A stretch of DNA of 31,527 nt, taken from assembly GCA_002279765.1 (NCBI GenBank), contig NCCR01000029.1, positions 4,158 through 35,684 of the forward strand. The letters run 5' to 3'. The stretch comes from Verrucomicrobia bacterium 12-59-8. GTDB lineage: Bacteria > Verrucomicrobiota > Verrucomicrobiae > Verrucomicrobiales > Verrucomicrobiaceae. Of the stretch, positions 17,298 through 26,035 are shown one piece after another (the first letter of the stretch is position 1; each line of letters opens with the position of its first letter). A program made the position numbers and the translations under genes. The notes beneath the pieces were generated by a model. The model had not been told where the DNA came from. It worked only from the letters and a program-made list of their open reading frames with translations, and searched no databases.

Positions 17298-17891
17298 ATG
17301 AAAACGTCCAAACTCATCATCGTCGGCGCCGTGGCGGTCACGGCCGCTGCCTCCATTCTCCTTTCATCCTGCGGGGGAAAGGAGAACGCCGCTGCAGGCA
17401 TCTCCCCTCAAAGCATGGCGGATGCACTGCATGCCGTCATGGAATCTGACCGCATCGTTTACACCAAGCAGGTGGTGAACCGCCTGCAGAACGAGGAAAA
17501 AATCATCAAGGCCAGCGAGCACTGGAAGGATGAGAAGGCTCTTCCTCTGCCAGCGCAGATGTTCCGCATGGGGGCGGAGATGGTGGCCGAGAAGAAGAAG
17601 GGCTTCACCTACTCGCTGCTTTCCGAGTGGCCTATTAACAAGCAGAACGCCCCAAAGACCGAGGCTGAAAAAACCGGCCTCACTCATATCGTGAAGAACA
17701 AGGGCCAGAACTACTACACCGAGGAGACACTCGGTGGCACGAAGTACTTCACCGCCGTGTATCCGGACGTCGCCGTAGCCGCTGCCTGCGTGAAGTGCCA
17801 CAACGGCCATGAAGACTCTCCCCGCACCGACTTTGTCGAAGGAGATGTCATGGGGGGCGTCGTCATCCGCATCCCTCTCACGGCCAAATAA
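17298..17891 (+). CDS. DUF3365 (Tll0287-like) monoheme c-type lipoprotein
   Basis: A 197-residue lipoprotein with lipobox 'LLSSC' (Cys about 25) and a Tll0287-like (DUF3365) heme domain, a PAS-like fold usually found as a periplasmic sensor or small cytochrome. The single heme motif CVKCH lies near the C-terminus ('AAACVKCHNGHEDSPRTDF') and is followed by 'GDVMGGVVIRIPL', which matches the family's end. The ATG at 17298 gives the lipoprotein signal. It sits 40 nt after the multiheme cytochrome, so it could accept electrons from it or sense a redox or nitrogen-oxide ligand in the periplasm. No output domain is attached, so a carrier role is as likely as a sensing role. Confidence 0.82.
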   Translation: MKTSKLIIVGAVAVTAAASILLSSCGGKENAAAGISPQSMADALHAVMESDRIVYTKQVVNRLQNEEKIIKASEHWKDEKALPLPAQMFRMGAEMVAEKKKGFTYSLLSEWPINKQNAPKTEAEKTGLTHIVKNKGQNYYTEETLGGTKYFTAVYPDVAVAAACVKCHNGHEDSPRTDFVEGDVMGGVVIRIPLTAK

Positions 17892-17937
17892 GCGCCCATC
17901 ACCATCACCACCTCACAAACTTCCACCTTTCGCCGCC

Positions 17938-18357
17938 ATGATTACACCCACGCAGAAAGAACTCGTGCAGTCCACCTGGGCACAGGTTGTGCCGATTGCG
18001 GACACCGCCGCCGGTTTGTTTTACAACCGTCTCTTTGAACTCGACCCCACCCTCCGCTCCCTTTTCACCTCCGACATCAAAGAGCAGGGCCGCAAGCTCA
18101 TGATGATGATTGGCGCTGCCGTGAAGGGACTCGACAATCTCGGAGAGGTCGTGCCGGCCGTGCAGGCACTCGGCCGACGCCACGTCGGCTATGGAGTCAA
18201 AGACGAGCACTACGCCACGGTGGCTGCTGCTTTGCTGTGGACTCTGGAGAAGGGCCTTGGCGAAGCCTACACGCCTCCCGTCGCGGAGGCCTGGACGGCC
18301 ACCTACACCTTGCTCGCGGACGTGATGAAGGATGCCGCCAAGCAGCCCGCCCCTTAA
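17938..18357 (+). CDS. Single-domain globin, flavohemoglobin-like
   Basis: A 139-residue cytoplasmic globin of the flavohemoglobin/Vgb type. The proximal His is His82 ('GRRHVGYGVKDEHY'), Tyr29 in 'LFYNRLFELDP' corresponds to TyrB10, and Gln50 lines up with GlnE7 of Hmp. This Tyr/Gln distal pair is the signature of globins that react O2 with NO to give nitrate. The FAD/NAD reductase domain of Hmp is absent, so an external reductase is needed; the diflavin reductase encoded 31 nt downstream is a candidate partner. In a nitrate/nitrite operon the likely task is scavenging NO released during nitrite handling. This is inference from motif and context. Confidence 0.88.
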   Translation: MITPTQKELVQSTWAQVVPIADTAAGLFYNRLFELDPTLRSLFTSDIKEQGRKLMMMIGAAVKGLDNLGEVVPAVQALGRRHVGYGVKDEHYATVAAALLWTLEKGLGEAYTPPVAEAWTATYTLLADVMKDAAKQPAP

Positions 18358-18388
18358 TCCACTGCAGTCACACAAGCCGCTCTGACAG

Positions 18389-20008
18389 ATGAACATCGTT
18401 CCACTTATTCCCGACAACGCGCCCTTCAGTGCAGAACAACGTGCCTGGCTCAATGGATTCCTGGCCGGTGTTCTCAATCGAAGTGCTGCTCCCAATGGCG
18501 CGGCATCGGCAGAATGGAAACGCCCCTTGCTCATCGCCTTCGGCAGTCAGAGCGGCAATGCGGAAAGTTTGGCCAAGCGGCTGGCCAGGGAAGCATCGGG
18601 TCGGGGCTTTGCAGCGCGCGCTGCGGGCCTCGACTCGCTGCAACCCGCCGATTTCATCAAAGAACAAAACGTCCTGCTCATCACCAGCACCTGGGGGGAT
18701 GGGGATATGCCAGACAATGCCGTCTCCTTCTGGGACAGCATCAATCAAAACGGCAGCAGTCCCAAACTCGATGGCGTGCAATACAGCGTCCTGGCCTTGG
18801 GGGACAAAAACTATGGCGATACTTTCTGCATGGCGGGCAAGAAACTGGACGCACGTCTCGAAGAACTAGGCGCCAGACGAATCGTGGAACGCGTCGATTG
18901 CGATGTGGAGTTTGACGATCTCGCGAAAACATGGAGCACCAGCGCCTTCACGGCATTGACTGGCAGTGCTGCACCTGTGGCCTCCGCAGAACCGGAAGAA
19001 GAGGCAGGCTTTACCAAGAAAAATCCTTTTCCAGCAAAACTGATCGTCAACACGCCTCTCAATTCCAGAGGCAGCAGCAAGGACACCCGGCATATCGGCT
19101 TCTCGCTCACGGGCAGCGGCCTCACCTACGAGGTGGGAGACGCGCTCGGGGTATTCGTGCAAAACTGTTCTGAAGTTGTGGATGCGGTTATTTCTGCGCA
19201 TGCGTTTGACCCACAGGCTGATGTGCCGTTGCCTGACGGTGGTTTGGCACCGCTGCGCGAGGCTCTCATCAAGCATTACGAAGTCCGCCAGCTCCTCGGC
19301 AAAACTCCGGAGCCAGGCATCACACTGACTGCTTTCATGGAAAACCTGCGCAAGCTGCAGCCACGTCTGTATTCCATTGCTTCAAGCATCAAGGCTCATG
19401 CCGATGAAGTGCATCTCTGCATCGCTGCGGTGCGCTACAGCGCTGATGGCGTCCCGCACAAAGGCGTGGCCTCCACCTTCCTGGCAGATCGTCTGCCACC
19501 AGGGGAAACCACCGGCATCTACTTTCATCCGGCGAATCACTTCCGCCTGCCCACGGACCTCACGAAGCCCGTGATCATGGTTGGTCCGGGAACAGGCATC
19601 GCTCCTTTTCGCGCCTTCCTTGAGGAGCGGGAAGCCACGCAAGCCTCCGGTAAAAACTGGCTGTTCTTTGGTGATCAAAAACGCGCCAGCGATTTTCTCT
19701 ACCACGACCAAATCATCGAGTGGGTGCAGAAAGGCCACCTCACGCGTCTCGACACCGCTTTCAGCCGCGATCAGGAGGAGAAAATATACGTGCAGACTCG
19801 CATGCTCCAGGCGGCGAACGAACTCTGGCAGTGGCTTGAAGAAGGTGCGTATTTCTATGTGTGTGGCGATGCCAAACGCATGGCCAAAGATGTCGATGAG
19901 GCGCTTCACAGCATCATCCAAACCGCAGGAGGCAAATCAGCCGACGAAGCCGCTGCTTACGTCGCTCAAATGAAGAAGGAGAAACGCTATGCCCGCGACG
20001 TCTATTGA
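18389..20008 (+). CDS. cysJ: CysJ-like diflavin reductase (flavoprotein for nitrite/sulfite reductase)
   Basis: A 539-residue diflavin reductase carrying electrons NADPH-FAD-FMN. It has an N-terminal docking-like segment (13-28, 'FSAEQRAWLNGFLAGV'), then a flavodoxin FMN domain (about 48-190, 'FGSQSGNAESLAKRLA', 'TSTWGDGDMP', 'LGDKNYGDTFC'). The CysJ-type FAD and connecting domain (about 210-390, 'RLYSIASS', 'GVASTFLADRL') and the NADPH domain ('GPGTGIAPFRAFLEER', 'YVCGDAKRMAKDV') follow. It ends with the canonical 'RYARDVY'. In sulfate assimilation CysJ pairs with CysI; here it precedes nirA in a nitrate cluster, and NirA carries the same N-terminal segment, so it probably makes an NADPH-dependent nitrite reductase. 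A role in sulfite reduction cannot be excluded. Confidence 0.92.
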   Translation: MNIVPLIPDNAPFSAEQRAWLNGFLAGVLNRSAAPNGAASAEWKRPLLIAFGSQSGNAESLAKRLAREASGRGFAARAAGLDSLQPADFIKEQNVLLITSTWGDGDMPDNAVSFWDSINQNGSSPKLDGVQYSVLALGDKNYGDTFCMAGKKLDARLEELGARRIVERVDCDVEFDDLAKTWSTSAFTALTGSAAPVASAEPEEEAGFTKKNPFPAKLIVNTPLNSRGSSKDTRHIGFSLTGSGLTYEVGDALGVFVQNCSEVVDAVISAHAFDPQADVPLPDGGLAPLREALIKHYEVRQLLGKTPEPGITLTAFMENLRKLQPRLYSIASSIKAHADEVHLCIAAVRYSADGVPHKGVASTFLADRLPPGETTGIYFHPANHFRLPTDLTKPVIMVGPGTGIAPFRAFLEEREATQASGKNWLFFGDQKRASDFLYHDQIIEWVQKGHLTRLDTAFSRDQEEKIYVQTRMLQAANELWQWLEEGAYFYVCGDAKRMAKDVDEALHSIIQTAGGKSADEAAAYVAQMKKEKRYARDVY

Positions 20009-20012
20009 ACTT

Positions 20013-20255
20013 TCACAGCTTCATCTCTCCGATCAGCGCCTCCACGCTCATGCTGCGCTGAAGCGCGACTTCATGCAGGATAGAGGGCAGCGTGCCTACC
20101 TTGAGGGGCTTGTGGTTCGGCACGGTCACCGAGTGCATTCTGGGGGAGTCACTGCGCAGGATCATGTGACTGTCAGCCTGCCGTTCGAAAACGTAGCCGA
20201 TCCGTCGCTGTCCCCGCAGCAGCTCTTCGCCCGTCACATCGCGCGGCAATTTCAT
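20013..20255 (-). CDS. hicA: HicA-family toxin-like mRNA interferase
   Basis: An 80-residue protein of the HicA/YcfA dsRNA-binding-fold family: 'KLPRDVTGEELLRG', 'RIGYVFERQADSHMILR' with the catalytic His in 'GSH'-equivalent 'DSH', then 'VTVPNHKPLKVGTLPSIL', which is the family's most conserved block. HicA toxins cleave mRNA. It is translated after the HicB-like gene with a four-base overlap (ATGA), antitoxin first. It lies opposite to the surrounding operon, its stop only 4 nt from the end of the CysJ-like gene. Confidence 0.85.
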   Translation of the reverse strand: MKLPRDVTGEELLRGQRRIGYVFERQADSHMILRSDSPRMHSVTVPNHKPLKVGTLPSILHEVALQRSMSVEALIGEMKL

Positions 20256-20476
20256 GCCGCCTCCAGGATGCGATCTTCCTCCAGATGCAGCCGGATTCTT
20301 CCCGGCTTCAGGGGCGCTTCGGCAAAGTGGCAGTTTACGGCGTCACGAACCATGATTTCCAACTCCTCCCACGAGTCGCCCTGGGTGGCGATAAATCCGT
20401 CCGGCAGCCGGCAATTAGCCGTGAAGCCGCCCTCTTCCGCCGGACGCACGCTGAAAACCAGTTCGAGATCATTCAT
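20252..20476 (-). CDS. hicB: HicB-like antitoxin
   Basis: A 74-residue HicB-like protein: an N-terminal beta strand 'LELVFSVRPAEEGGFTANC', then 'TQGDSWEELEIMVRDAVNCHF', the standard HicB partial RNase-H-like fold. A short C-terminal 'RIRLHLEEDRIL' replaces any DNA-binding HTH. Small proteins of this type are often mislabelled '2-oxoisovalerate dehydrogenase'. Without an HTH or MetJ domain it probably neutralises HicA but may not autoregulate by DNA binding alone. Its ATG (20474-20476) is only 3 nt from the divergent nirA ATG. Confidence 0.82.
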   Translation of the reverse strand: MNDLELVFSVRPAEEGGFTANCRLPDGFIATQGDSWEELEIMVRDAVNCHFAEAPLKPGRIRLHLEEDRILEAA

Positions 20477-20485
20477 GCCATGAAT
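20471..20485. repeat. Palindrome formed by the divergent hicB and nirA start codons
   Basis: ATTCAT-GCC-ATGAAT is a perfect 6-bp inverted repeat with a 3-nt centre. Each arm is the first two codons (Met-Asn) of one gene. It could be a binding site or a by-product of both proteins starting Met-Asn. Confidence 0.6.
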
Positions 20486-22243
20486 ATTGCCGCCACCATC
20501 TCCAAAGCAAGCCCTGCTGTGACCTTCACGCCGCCTGAGCAGGACTTTTCCGGCGAGCAGAAGCGCTACCTCGAAGGCTTCTTTGCCGGCATTGCCGCCG
20601 GTGGCGTTTCCTTCGGCGATCTCGCTCCCGCACCTGCGACTGCGCCCGTAGGTCCTGCTCTGGACGACCTGACCAAGGAGGAGCGCATTAAGCGCGAACT
20701 GCATCCCTTTGATGCCATTGAGCAGCTTGTCCTGGACGCACGCTGGAACTCCAAGCCGGAACCCGAGTCGGTGTTTCGTTACAAGTGGAACGGCCTCTTC
20801 TGGCTCAATCCCGTCAAGGACGGCTACATGTGCCGGCTGCGTATTCCGGGTGGGATCGTGAAGAGCTATCAACTCCGCGAACTCGCCGCCATCGCCCGCG
20901 AACTCACCACGGGCTACATTCAGATCACGACTCGGAACAATTTCCAGATTCGTCTCATCGAGCCGAAGAACTGTCCTGAAGTGCTGCGCCGCATTCAAGG
21001 CTGTGGTCTGCATTCCAAAGGAGCTGGTGCGGACAACATTCGCAATATCACGATGAACCCATGCGCTGGCTATGACCCGTATGAAATCATCGATGTCCGA
21101 CCGCTGGTCAACGAACTCGCCACGTTGATCATTGCCTCCAAGGAGTTCTACGATCTGCCACGTAAGTTTAACATTGCCTATGATGGTGGCGGTCTCATCT
21201 CAGCGGTGGAGGACACCAACGACATCGGTGCCAGTGCGGTGAAGATCGGCGAGAATAGTGATGGCATCGAACCCGGAGTCTATTTCCGCATCGCACTGGG
21301 CGGTGTCACCGGACATCAGACCTTTGCCAGCGACTGGGGCGTCATCGTGAAGCCTGAGCAGTTGAATGATGTCATGGTCGCCCTGCTGCGCGTGTTTATC
21401 CAGTTCGGTGATCGCACCAACCGCAAGAAGGCGCGCTTCAAATATGTCATTGAAGACAAGGGGCTGGATGGCGTGCTCGTGGAAACCGAGAAACTTCTGA
21501 AATTCAAGCTGACTCGTCTCGCTCCAGATGCGCCGTGTCAGGCGAAGCGTGAATTTTCCCAGCAGGGCCATTCGCATGTGGGTGCCTTCCCGCAGAAGCA
21601 GGAAGGCTTGGTTTACATCGGTGCCAGCGTTCCTGTTGGGCAGATGACAGCGAAGCAGCTTGATCGTATCGCCGACCTTGCCGACAGCTACGGTTCGGGG
21701 GAAATCAGGCTCACTGTCTGGCAGAATTTCATCATTCCGAATATCAAGACCGCTTACGCAGCCACCGTGGCGAAGTCGTTGAAGAAGCTCGGCTTTCCCA
21801 GCGAGCAGTCGAATCTCAAAAGCGGTTTTGTGGCCTGCACCGGCAACAAGTACTGCAAATTTGCCGCGAGCGATACCAAGGGCCACGCGATTGCCATGAT
21901 GGAGTATCTCGACAAGCGTGTGCAGCTTGACCGGCCCGTGAACATTCACTTCACCGGTTGCGCAAATTCCTGTGCTCAGCACTTCATGGGAGACATCGGC
22001 CTGCTCGGTGCCAAGGTGAAATCCGAGAGCGGGGAAGGCTACCACATCACTGTGGGGGGTGGCTTTGGCGAGAACCGAAAAATTGGCCGTCAGATCTTCA
22101 GCGGTGTGGCCTTTGAATCGCTCGGCTCCACATTGGAGGCGATGCTTAAAGGCTATCTGGGCCAACGCACCGCAGGCGAAGCCTTCCATTCCTTCTGCAA
22201 TCGGCACACCGTTGGTCAACTGCAGGAGGTGTTCAGCCTCTAA
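20480..22243 (+). CDS. nirA: NirA-type siroheme/[4Fe-4S] nitrite reductase
   Basis: A 587-residue cytoplasmic enzyme that reduces nitrite to ammonium with six electrons. It has the duplicated ferrodoxin-like/siroheme halves of the NirA/CysI family: 'GYMCRLRIPGGIVKSYQLREL' and 'GYIQITTRNNFQIRLIE' in the first half. The siroheme-FeS ligands are Cys453, Cys459, Cys494 and Cys498 ('CTGNKYC' and 'CANSC') in the second half. The N-terminus has a 16-residue motif (23-38, 'FSGEQKRYLEGFFAGI') shared with the CysJ-like flavoprotein two genes upstream. The start is the ATG at 20480; a longer in-frame reading lies inside hicB and is rejected. The stop is 3 nt from the next gene. Confidence 0.93.
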   Translation: MNIAATISKASPAVTFTPPEQDFSGEQKRYLEGFFAGIAAGGVSFGDLAPAPATAPVGPALDDLTKEERIKRELHPFDAIEQLVLDARWNSKPEPESVFRYKWNGLFWLNPVKDGYMCRLRIPGGIVKSYQLRELAAIARELTTGYIQITTRNNFQIRLIEPKNCPEVLRRIQGCGLHSKGAGADNIRNITMNPCAGYDPYEIIDVRPLVNELATLIIASKEFYDLPRKFNIAYDGGGLISAVEDTNDIGASAVKIGENSDGIEPGVYFRIALGGVTGHQTFASDWGVIVKPEQLNDVMVALLRVFIQFGDRTNRKKARFKYVIEDKGLDGVLVETEKLLKFKLTRLAPDAPCQAKREFSQQGHSHVGAFPQKQEGLVYIGASVPVGQMTAKQLDRIADLADSYGSGEIRLTVWQNFIIPNIKTAYAATVAKSLKKLGFPSEQSNLKSGFVACTGNKYCKFAASDTKGHAIAMMEYLDKRVQLDRPVNIHFTGCANSCAQHFMGDIGLLGAKVKSESGEGYHITVGGGFGENRKIGRQIFSGVAFESLGSTLEAMLKGYLGQRTAGEAFHSFCNRHTVGQLQEVFSL

Positions 22244-22246
22244 GCC

Positions 22247-23836
22247 ATGGTTTGTGACCTGGAGCGTTCGATTTCAGCAGGGGGCTCCGCCGTCAGTATC
22301 ATCGACGCGGCGCTCCGTGAGCAGCAGACCCTGCGCACTCCAGTCGCTCTTTTCGCGGATGAATACGATGCCAAATCCGTTCGCGAGCGGTTCACGCACC
22401 TGATTCCACTTAGCAAGCCAAACCCCGGGGAGCAGTATGCCTTTGAGGTCAATCTCGATGCCTGCACCGGTTGCAAGGCCTGCGTGGCAGCCTGTCATTC
22501 CCTGAATGGACTCGATGACGATGAAAGCTGGCGCGACATGGGGCTGCTCGTTGGCACGCGGAAGCAGCCCTATCTGCAAACCGTCACCACCGCCTGCCAT
22601 CACTGTGCCGATCCCGCCTGCGCGGATGGCTGCCCGGTGCTGGCCTATGACAAAGACGCCGTCACAGGGATCGTGCGTCATTTGGATGATCAGTGCATCG
22701 GCTGCAGTTACTGCATTTTGAAGTGCCCGTATGATGTGCCGAAGTTCAATCTGAAGCGTGGCATTGTGCGGAAATGTGACATGTGCCAGGGGCGTCTCGC
22801 TGAAGGTGAAGCACCCGCTTGTGTCCAATCCTGCCCGAACGAAGCGATCAAAATCAAGGTCGTGAAGCTCGATGCCGTGCCGGATCGCGGCAGCATTGTC
22901 GTGGGAGCCTTTGATTCAAGCTACACTCGGCCCACGACGACTTATGTATCCGCACAGCCGCCTCCTGCGGCTGCCAGACCAGCGGATGCCGGACGGCTTG
23001 ATCTCGATCATGGCCATGATCCGCTCGCATGGATGCTCGTGCTCACACAGATGAGCGCCGGTGGTTTCATCGGCTGCGCCATTGCCATGTGGATGAATTT
23101 GCTGACCTTGCAGCAAGCCGCCATCACCAGTGCAGCAGCTCTTGTAGTTGGTCTAGCTGGGGTGGCTTTGAGCACGCTGCATCTGGGGCAGCCCTTGAAA
23201 GCCTGGCGCGCCTTTCTCGGCTGGCGCAAATCATGGCTGTCACGCGAGATCATGGCCTTCGGTGCTTTGCCTGCGGGTGGCCAGGCAATCTTTGTCACCT
23301 GGTGGCTGGGAAATATGGAATGGATGCGGCTGGCTGTTACGGGCACATCCGCCGCTGCCGTGGTCGCCGTGTGGTGCTCCGTGATGGTCTATGTGGACAC
23401 TCGCAGGCCGTTTTGGTCGATGACCCATGTGGCCGCCAAATTCTTCGGCACGATGCTGCTGTTGGGGGCCGGATTGTGCGCCGCCGTTTGGAGCTGGTCT
23501 GGCATGGCTATCGCCTCCTGGGCGCTGGCATTCGCGTTGGTGTGCCGTTGGAGTTTGTCGCTCTGGGAGATTTCCAGCTATCGGCGGGCCTTGGTCGATG
23601 AGAGCAGTGCCTGGCATCAATCGGCACGCGTGTTGCAGAAGCACCTGGCTGGGCGGATCGAAATTCGCGGTCTGCTGCTCATGGCCGTCGGGTTGGTGAT
23701 TCCTGTGATGCTTGCCGCAGGTGCCTCGGTGCCTTGGATGCTCAGCCTGTCACTGCTGCTGATGTTTGGCAGCCAGTTGATCGAGCGGCTGTATTTCTTC
23801 ACTGCCGCCGCAGGCTCAAAAATGCCGGGGAACTGA
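22247..23836 (+). CDS. DmsB-DmsC fusion: four-cluster ferredoxin plus quinol-oxidising membrane anchor
   Basis: A 529-residue fusion. The N-terminal half is a DmsB/NrfC-type ferredoxin with 16 Cys in four groups (73-76-79-83, 117-120-125-129, 150-153-156-160, 177-180-192-196), enough for four [4Fe-4S] clusters. After a Pro/Ala linker (about 230-250), residues 258-520 are eight or so membrane helices with the DmsC block '[28 protein letters not shown]'. DmsC oxidises menaquinol and passes electrons to the B subunit. No Tat or Sec signal is present, so the FeS part faces the cytoplasm. Two nucleotides separate it from nasA, so it very probably supplies electrons to NasA. Confidence 0.9.
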   Translation: MVCDLERSISAGGSAVSIIDAALREQQTLRTPVALFADEYDAKSVRERFTHLIPLSKPNPGEQYAFEVNLDACTGCKACVAACHSLNGLDDDESWRDMGLLVGTRKQPYLQTVTTACHHCADPACADGCPVLAYDKDAVTGIVRHLDDQCIGCSYCILKCPYDVPKFNLKRGIVRKCDMCQGRLAEGEAPACVQSCPNEAIKIKVVKLDAVPDRGSIVVGAFDSSYTRPTTTYVSAQPPPAAARPADAGRLDLDHGHDPLAWMLVLTQMSAGGFIGCAIAMWMNLLTLQQAAITSAAALVVGLAGVALSTLHLGQPLKAWRAFLGWRKSWLSREIMAFGALPAGGQAIFVTWWLGNMEWMRLAVTGTSAAAVVAVWCSVMVYVDTRRPFWSMTHVAAKFFGTMLLLGAGLCAAVWSWSGMAIASWALAFALVCRWSLSLWEISSYRRALVDESSAWHQSARVLQKHLAGRIEIRGLLLMAVGLVIPVMLAAGASVPWMLSLSLLLMFGSQLIERLYFFTAAAGSKMPGN

Positions 23837-23838
23837 CC

Positions 23839-26031
23839 ATGATGAAACTCCCAGCCATGACCTTGCGCGAATGGGATGGCCCGCTCACGGCCGATCTCGT
23901 GCGTGAGCCCGCCAAGTTTGGTCTGGGGCAGGTGCCATCCCACCTGATGCCGGATGCGACGACGACAGCGATCTGTGGTTTTTGCTCCACGGGCTGCGGG
24001 CTTAAAGTCCATCTGAAGGATGGCGCTGCGGTCAATCTCACGCCGGACCCCGACTATCCGGTCAATCTCGGCACCGCCTGCCCCAAGGGATGGGAGGCTC
24101 TAAGTGTGTTGGATTCACCGGATCGTGCGAAGATGCCGCTGCTGCATGGCAAAGAGGTCGATTGGGACACCGCGCTCCGTTACTTTTGCGACAAGATGCG
24201 CGGTATTCTCGACCAGCATGGTCCCGAGGCCGCTGCGTTTCTCAGCACCGGGCAGATCATGATTGAGGAGATGGCCTTTCTTGGCGCCCTCGCGAAGTTT
24301 GGCTTGGGCATGATCCATGGCGATGGCAATACGCGTCAGTGCATGGCCACCGCTGTCGCCGCCTACAAGGAGAGCTTTGGTTTTGATGCGCCGCCCTTCA
24401 CCTATGCCGACTTTGAAGAGAGTGATGTGCTTGTCTTCATTGGTGCGAATCCGTGCATTGCACATCCGATCATGTGGCAGCGTGTACTGCGCAACAAGCG
24501 CCAGCCTGAGATCATCGTCGTTGATCCCCGCACCACGGAAACGGCGATGGCCGCTACTCAGCATTATGCCATCAAGCCCAAGAGCGATCTCACGCTGCTC
24601 TACGGCCTCGCGCATCTCATCATTCGGGACGCTGGAGTGGACACATCCTTTGTCGAAGAGCACACCAGCAGCTTCGATGAATTCGTTTTATTCCTGGCGG
24701 CGTTTCATCCGCAGCGAGTGTCACAGGAGACTGGCATCAGCGTGCATCGCCTCGTCCATTTTGCGCAGACCATCATCTCTGGCACTCCGCGTGTCTCCTT
24801 CTGGTGGACGATGGGCGTCAACCAGAGTCATCAAGCCACGCGCACTGCACAGGCCATCATCAATCTGGCCTTGATGACAGGGAACATTGGCAAGCCGGGC
24901 ACCGGGGCCAATTCCATCACGGGTCAGTGCAACGCGATGGGATCACGCCTGTTCTCCAACACCACGAACCTGCTGGGAGGGCATGACTTCCGCAATCCAC
25001 GGCATCGCGAAAAAATAGCTGCCGCCACCGGCATTCCGGTCGAGCGCGTTCCTGACCAGCCCAGCCTGGCTTACGATCAAATCATCAAAGCCGCTGACGA
25101 AGGCACGGTGAAAGCACTTTGGTTTGTCGCCACCAATCCAAGCCACTCGTGGATCGACCAGAACGAAATCAACCGGGTACTCGACAAGCTCGACTTCCTA
25201 GTGGTGCAGGACATGTACTGCACCACCGAAACCGCAAAGCGTGCTCATCTCGTTCTGCCAGCGGCGGGCTGGGGTGAAAAGGAAGGCTGCTTCATCAACA
25301 GCGAACGCCGCATTGGCTACAGCCCCAAGGTGCGGCGTGCGCCCGGTCAGGCGCTGGCAGATTTCCACATCTTCCGTCTGATCGCCCATTACTGGGGCAG
25401 CGATGATTTGTTTCGTGGCTGGAGCAGCCCGGAGGCGGTCTTCCGCGTGCTGCAACGCTGCACGGAAGACCAGCCATGTGACATCACCGGAATCAATGGC
25501 CATGAGATGCTGCGCAAATCCGGCGGCGTGCAGTGGCCACTTACTAGAGATGAAAGCGCCAGGTTTGAAGTTTCAAGCTGGAAGGAGAGACGCTTATTTG
25601 AAGATGGGAATTTCTACACCCCAGACAAACGGGCGAAGTTTGTCTTTGATGCGCCAGAAGCCGCGCCAGAGCAGCGCAGTGACGAGTATCCGCTGATTCT
25701 CATCACCGGGCGTGGCACCAGCGCGCAGTGGCACACGGAGACGCGCACCGGCAAGTCTGCAGTGCTGGCGAAAATGATGCCGGAGGAACTGATGCTAGAT
25801 CTGCATCCTCAAGACGCAGACACTCTGGGGATTCGCGAAGGCATGCATGTCCGCATCATTTCGAAGCGAGCAGAACTGACCGCCAAAGCGCGGCTGACGA
25901 ACTGCGTCTCTCCCGGTGAAGTTTTTCTGCCCATGCATGACAGTCGCGTAAACCAGCTCACGCATGCGTCCTTTGATCCCCACAGCCGTCAGCCGAGCTA
26001 CAAGCATTCGGCGGTGCGAGTTTGTTTGTGA
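23839..26031 (+). CDS. nasA: NasA, assimilatory molybdopterin nitrate reductase catalytic subunit
   Basis: A 730-residue molybdopterin-guanine-dinucleotide oxidoreductase that reduces nitrate to nitrite. An N-terminal [4Fe-4S] motif has Cys46, Cys49, Cys53 and Cys81. Cys168 in '[10 protein letters not shown]' is the likely Mo ligand. Further blocks are '[15 protein letters not shown]', '[48 protein letters not shown]' in part, and a molydopterin-binding C-terminus ending '[15 protein letters not shown]'. There is no Tat signal, so it is cytoplasmic. It lacks the C-terminal BFD [2Fe-2S] domain present in many NasA proteins, consistent with electrons arriving from the separate DmsBC-type partner. 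Tandem ATG codons (23839, 23842) leave the exact start open by one residue. Confidence 0.93.
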   Translation: MMKLPAMTLREWDGPLTADLVREPAKFGLGQVPSHLMPDATTTAICGFCSTGCGLKVHLKDGAAVNLTPDPDYPVNLGTACPKGWEALSVLDSPDRAKMPLLHGKEVDWDTALRYFCDKMRGILDQHGPEAAAFLSTGQIMIEEMAFLGALAKFGLGMIHGDGNTRQCMATAVAAYKESFGFDAPPFTYADFEESDVLVFIGANPCIAHPIMWQRVLRNKRQPEIIVVDPRTTETAMAATQHYAIKPKSDLTLLYGLAHLIIRDAGVDTSFVEEHTSSFDEFVLFLAAFHPQRVSQETGISVHRLVHFAQTIISGTPRVSFWWTMGVNQSHQATRTAQAIINLALMTGNIGKPGTGANSITGQCNAMGSRLFSNTTNLLGGHDFRNPRHREKIAAATGIPVERVPDQPSLAYDQIIKAADEGTVKALWFVATNPSHSWIDQNEINRVLDKLDFLVVQDMYCTTETAKRAHLVLPAAGWGEKEGCFINSERRIGYSPKVRRAPGQALADFHIFRLIAHYWGSDDLFRGWSSPEAVFRVLQRCTEDQPCDITGINGHEMLRKSGGVQWPLTRDESARFEVSSWKERRLFEDGNFYTPDKRAKFVFDAPEAAPEQRSDEYPLILITGRGTSAQWHTETRTGKSAVLAKMMPEELMLDLHPQDADTLGIREGMHVRIISKRAELTAKARLTNCVSPGEVFLPMHDSRVNQLTHASFDPHSRQPSYKHSAVRVCL

Positions 26032-26035
26032 ACCG

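Noticed and set aside
20285..20479. Upstream extension of nirA through hicB
   Set aside because: The extension is antisense to a recognisable hicB and has no similarity to NirA N-termini; the ATG at 20480 gives a normal protein.
22247..26031. Respiratory DMSO reductase (DmsABC)
   Set aside because: The catalytic subunit lacks a Tat signal and the genes sit at the end of a nitrate transport and nitrite reductase operon; NasA is a better fit.
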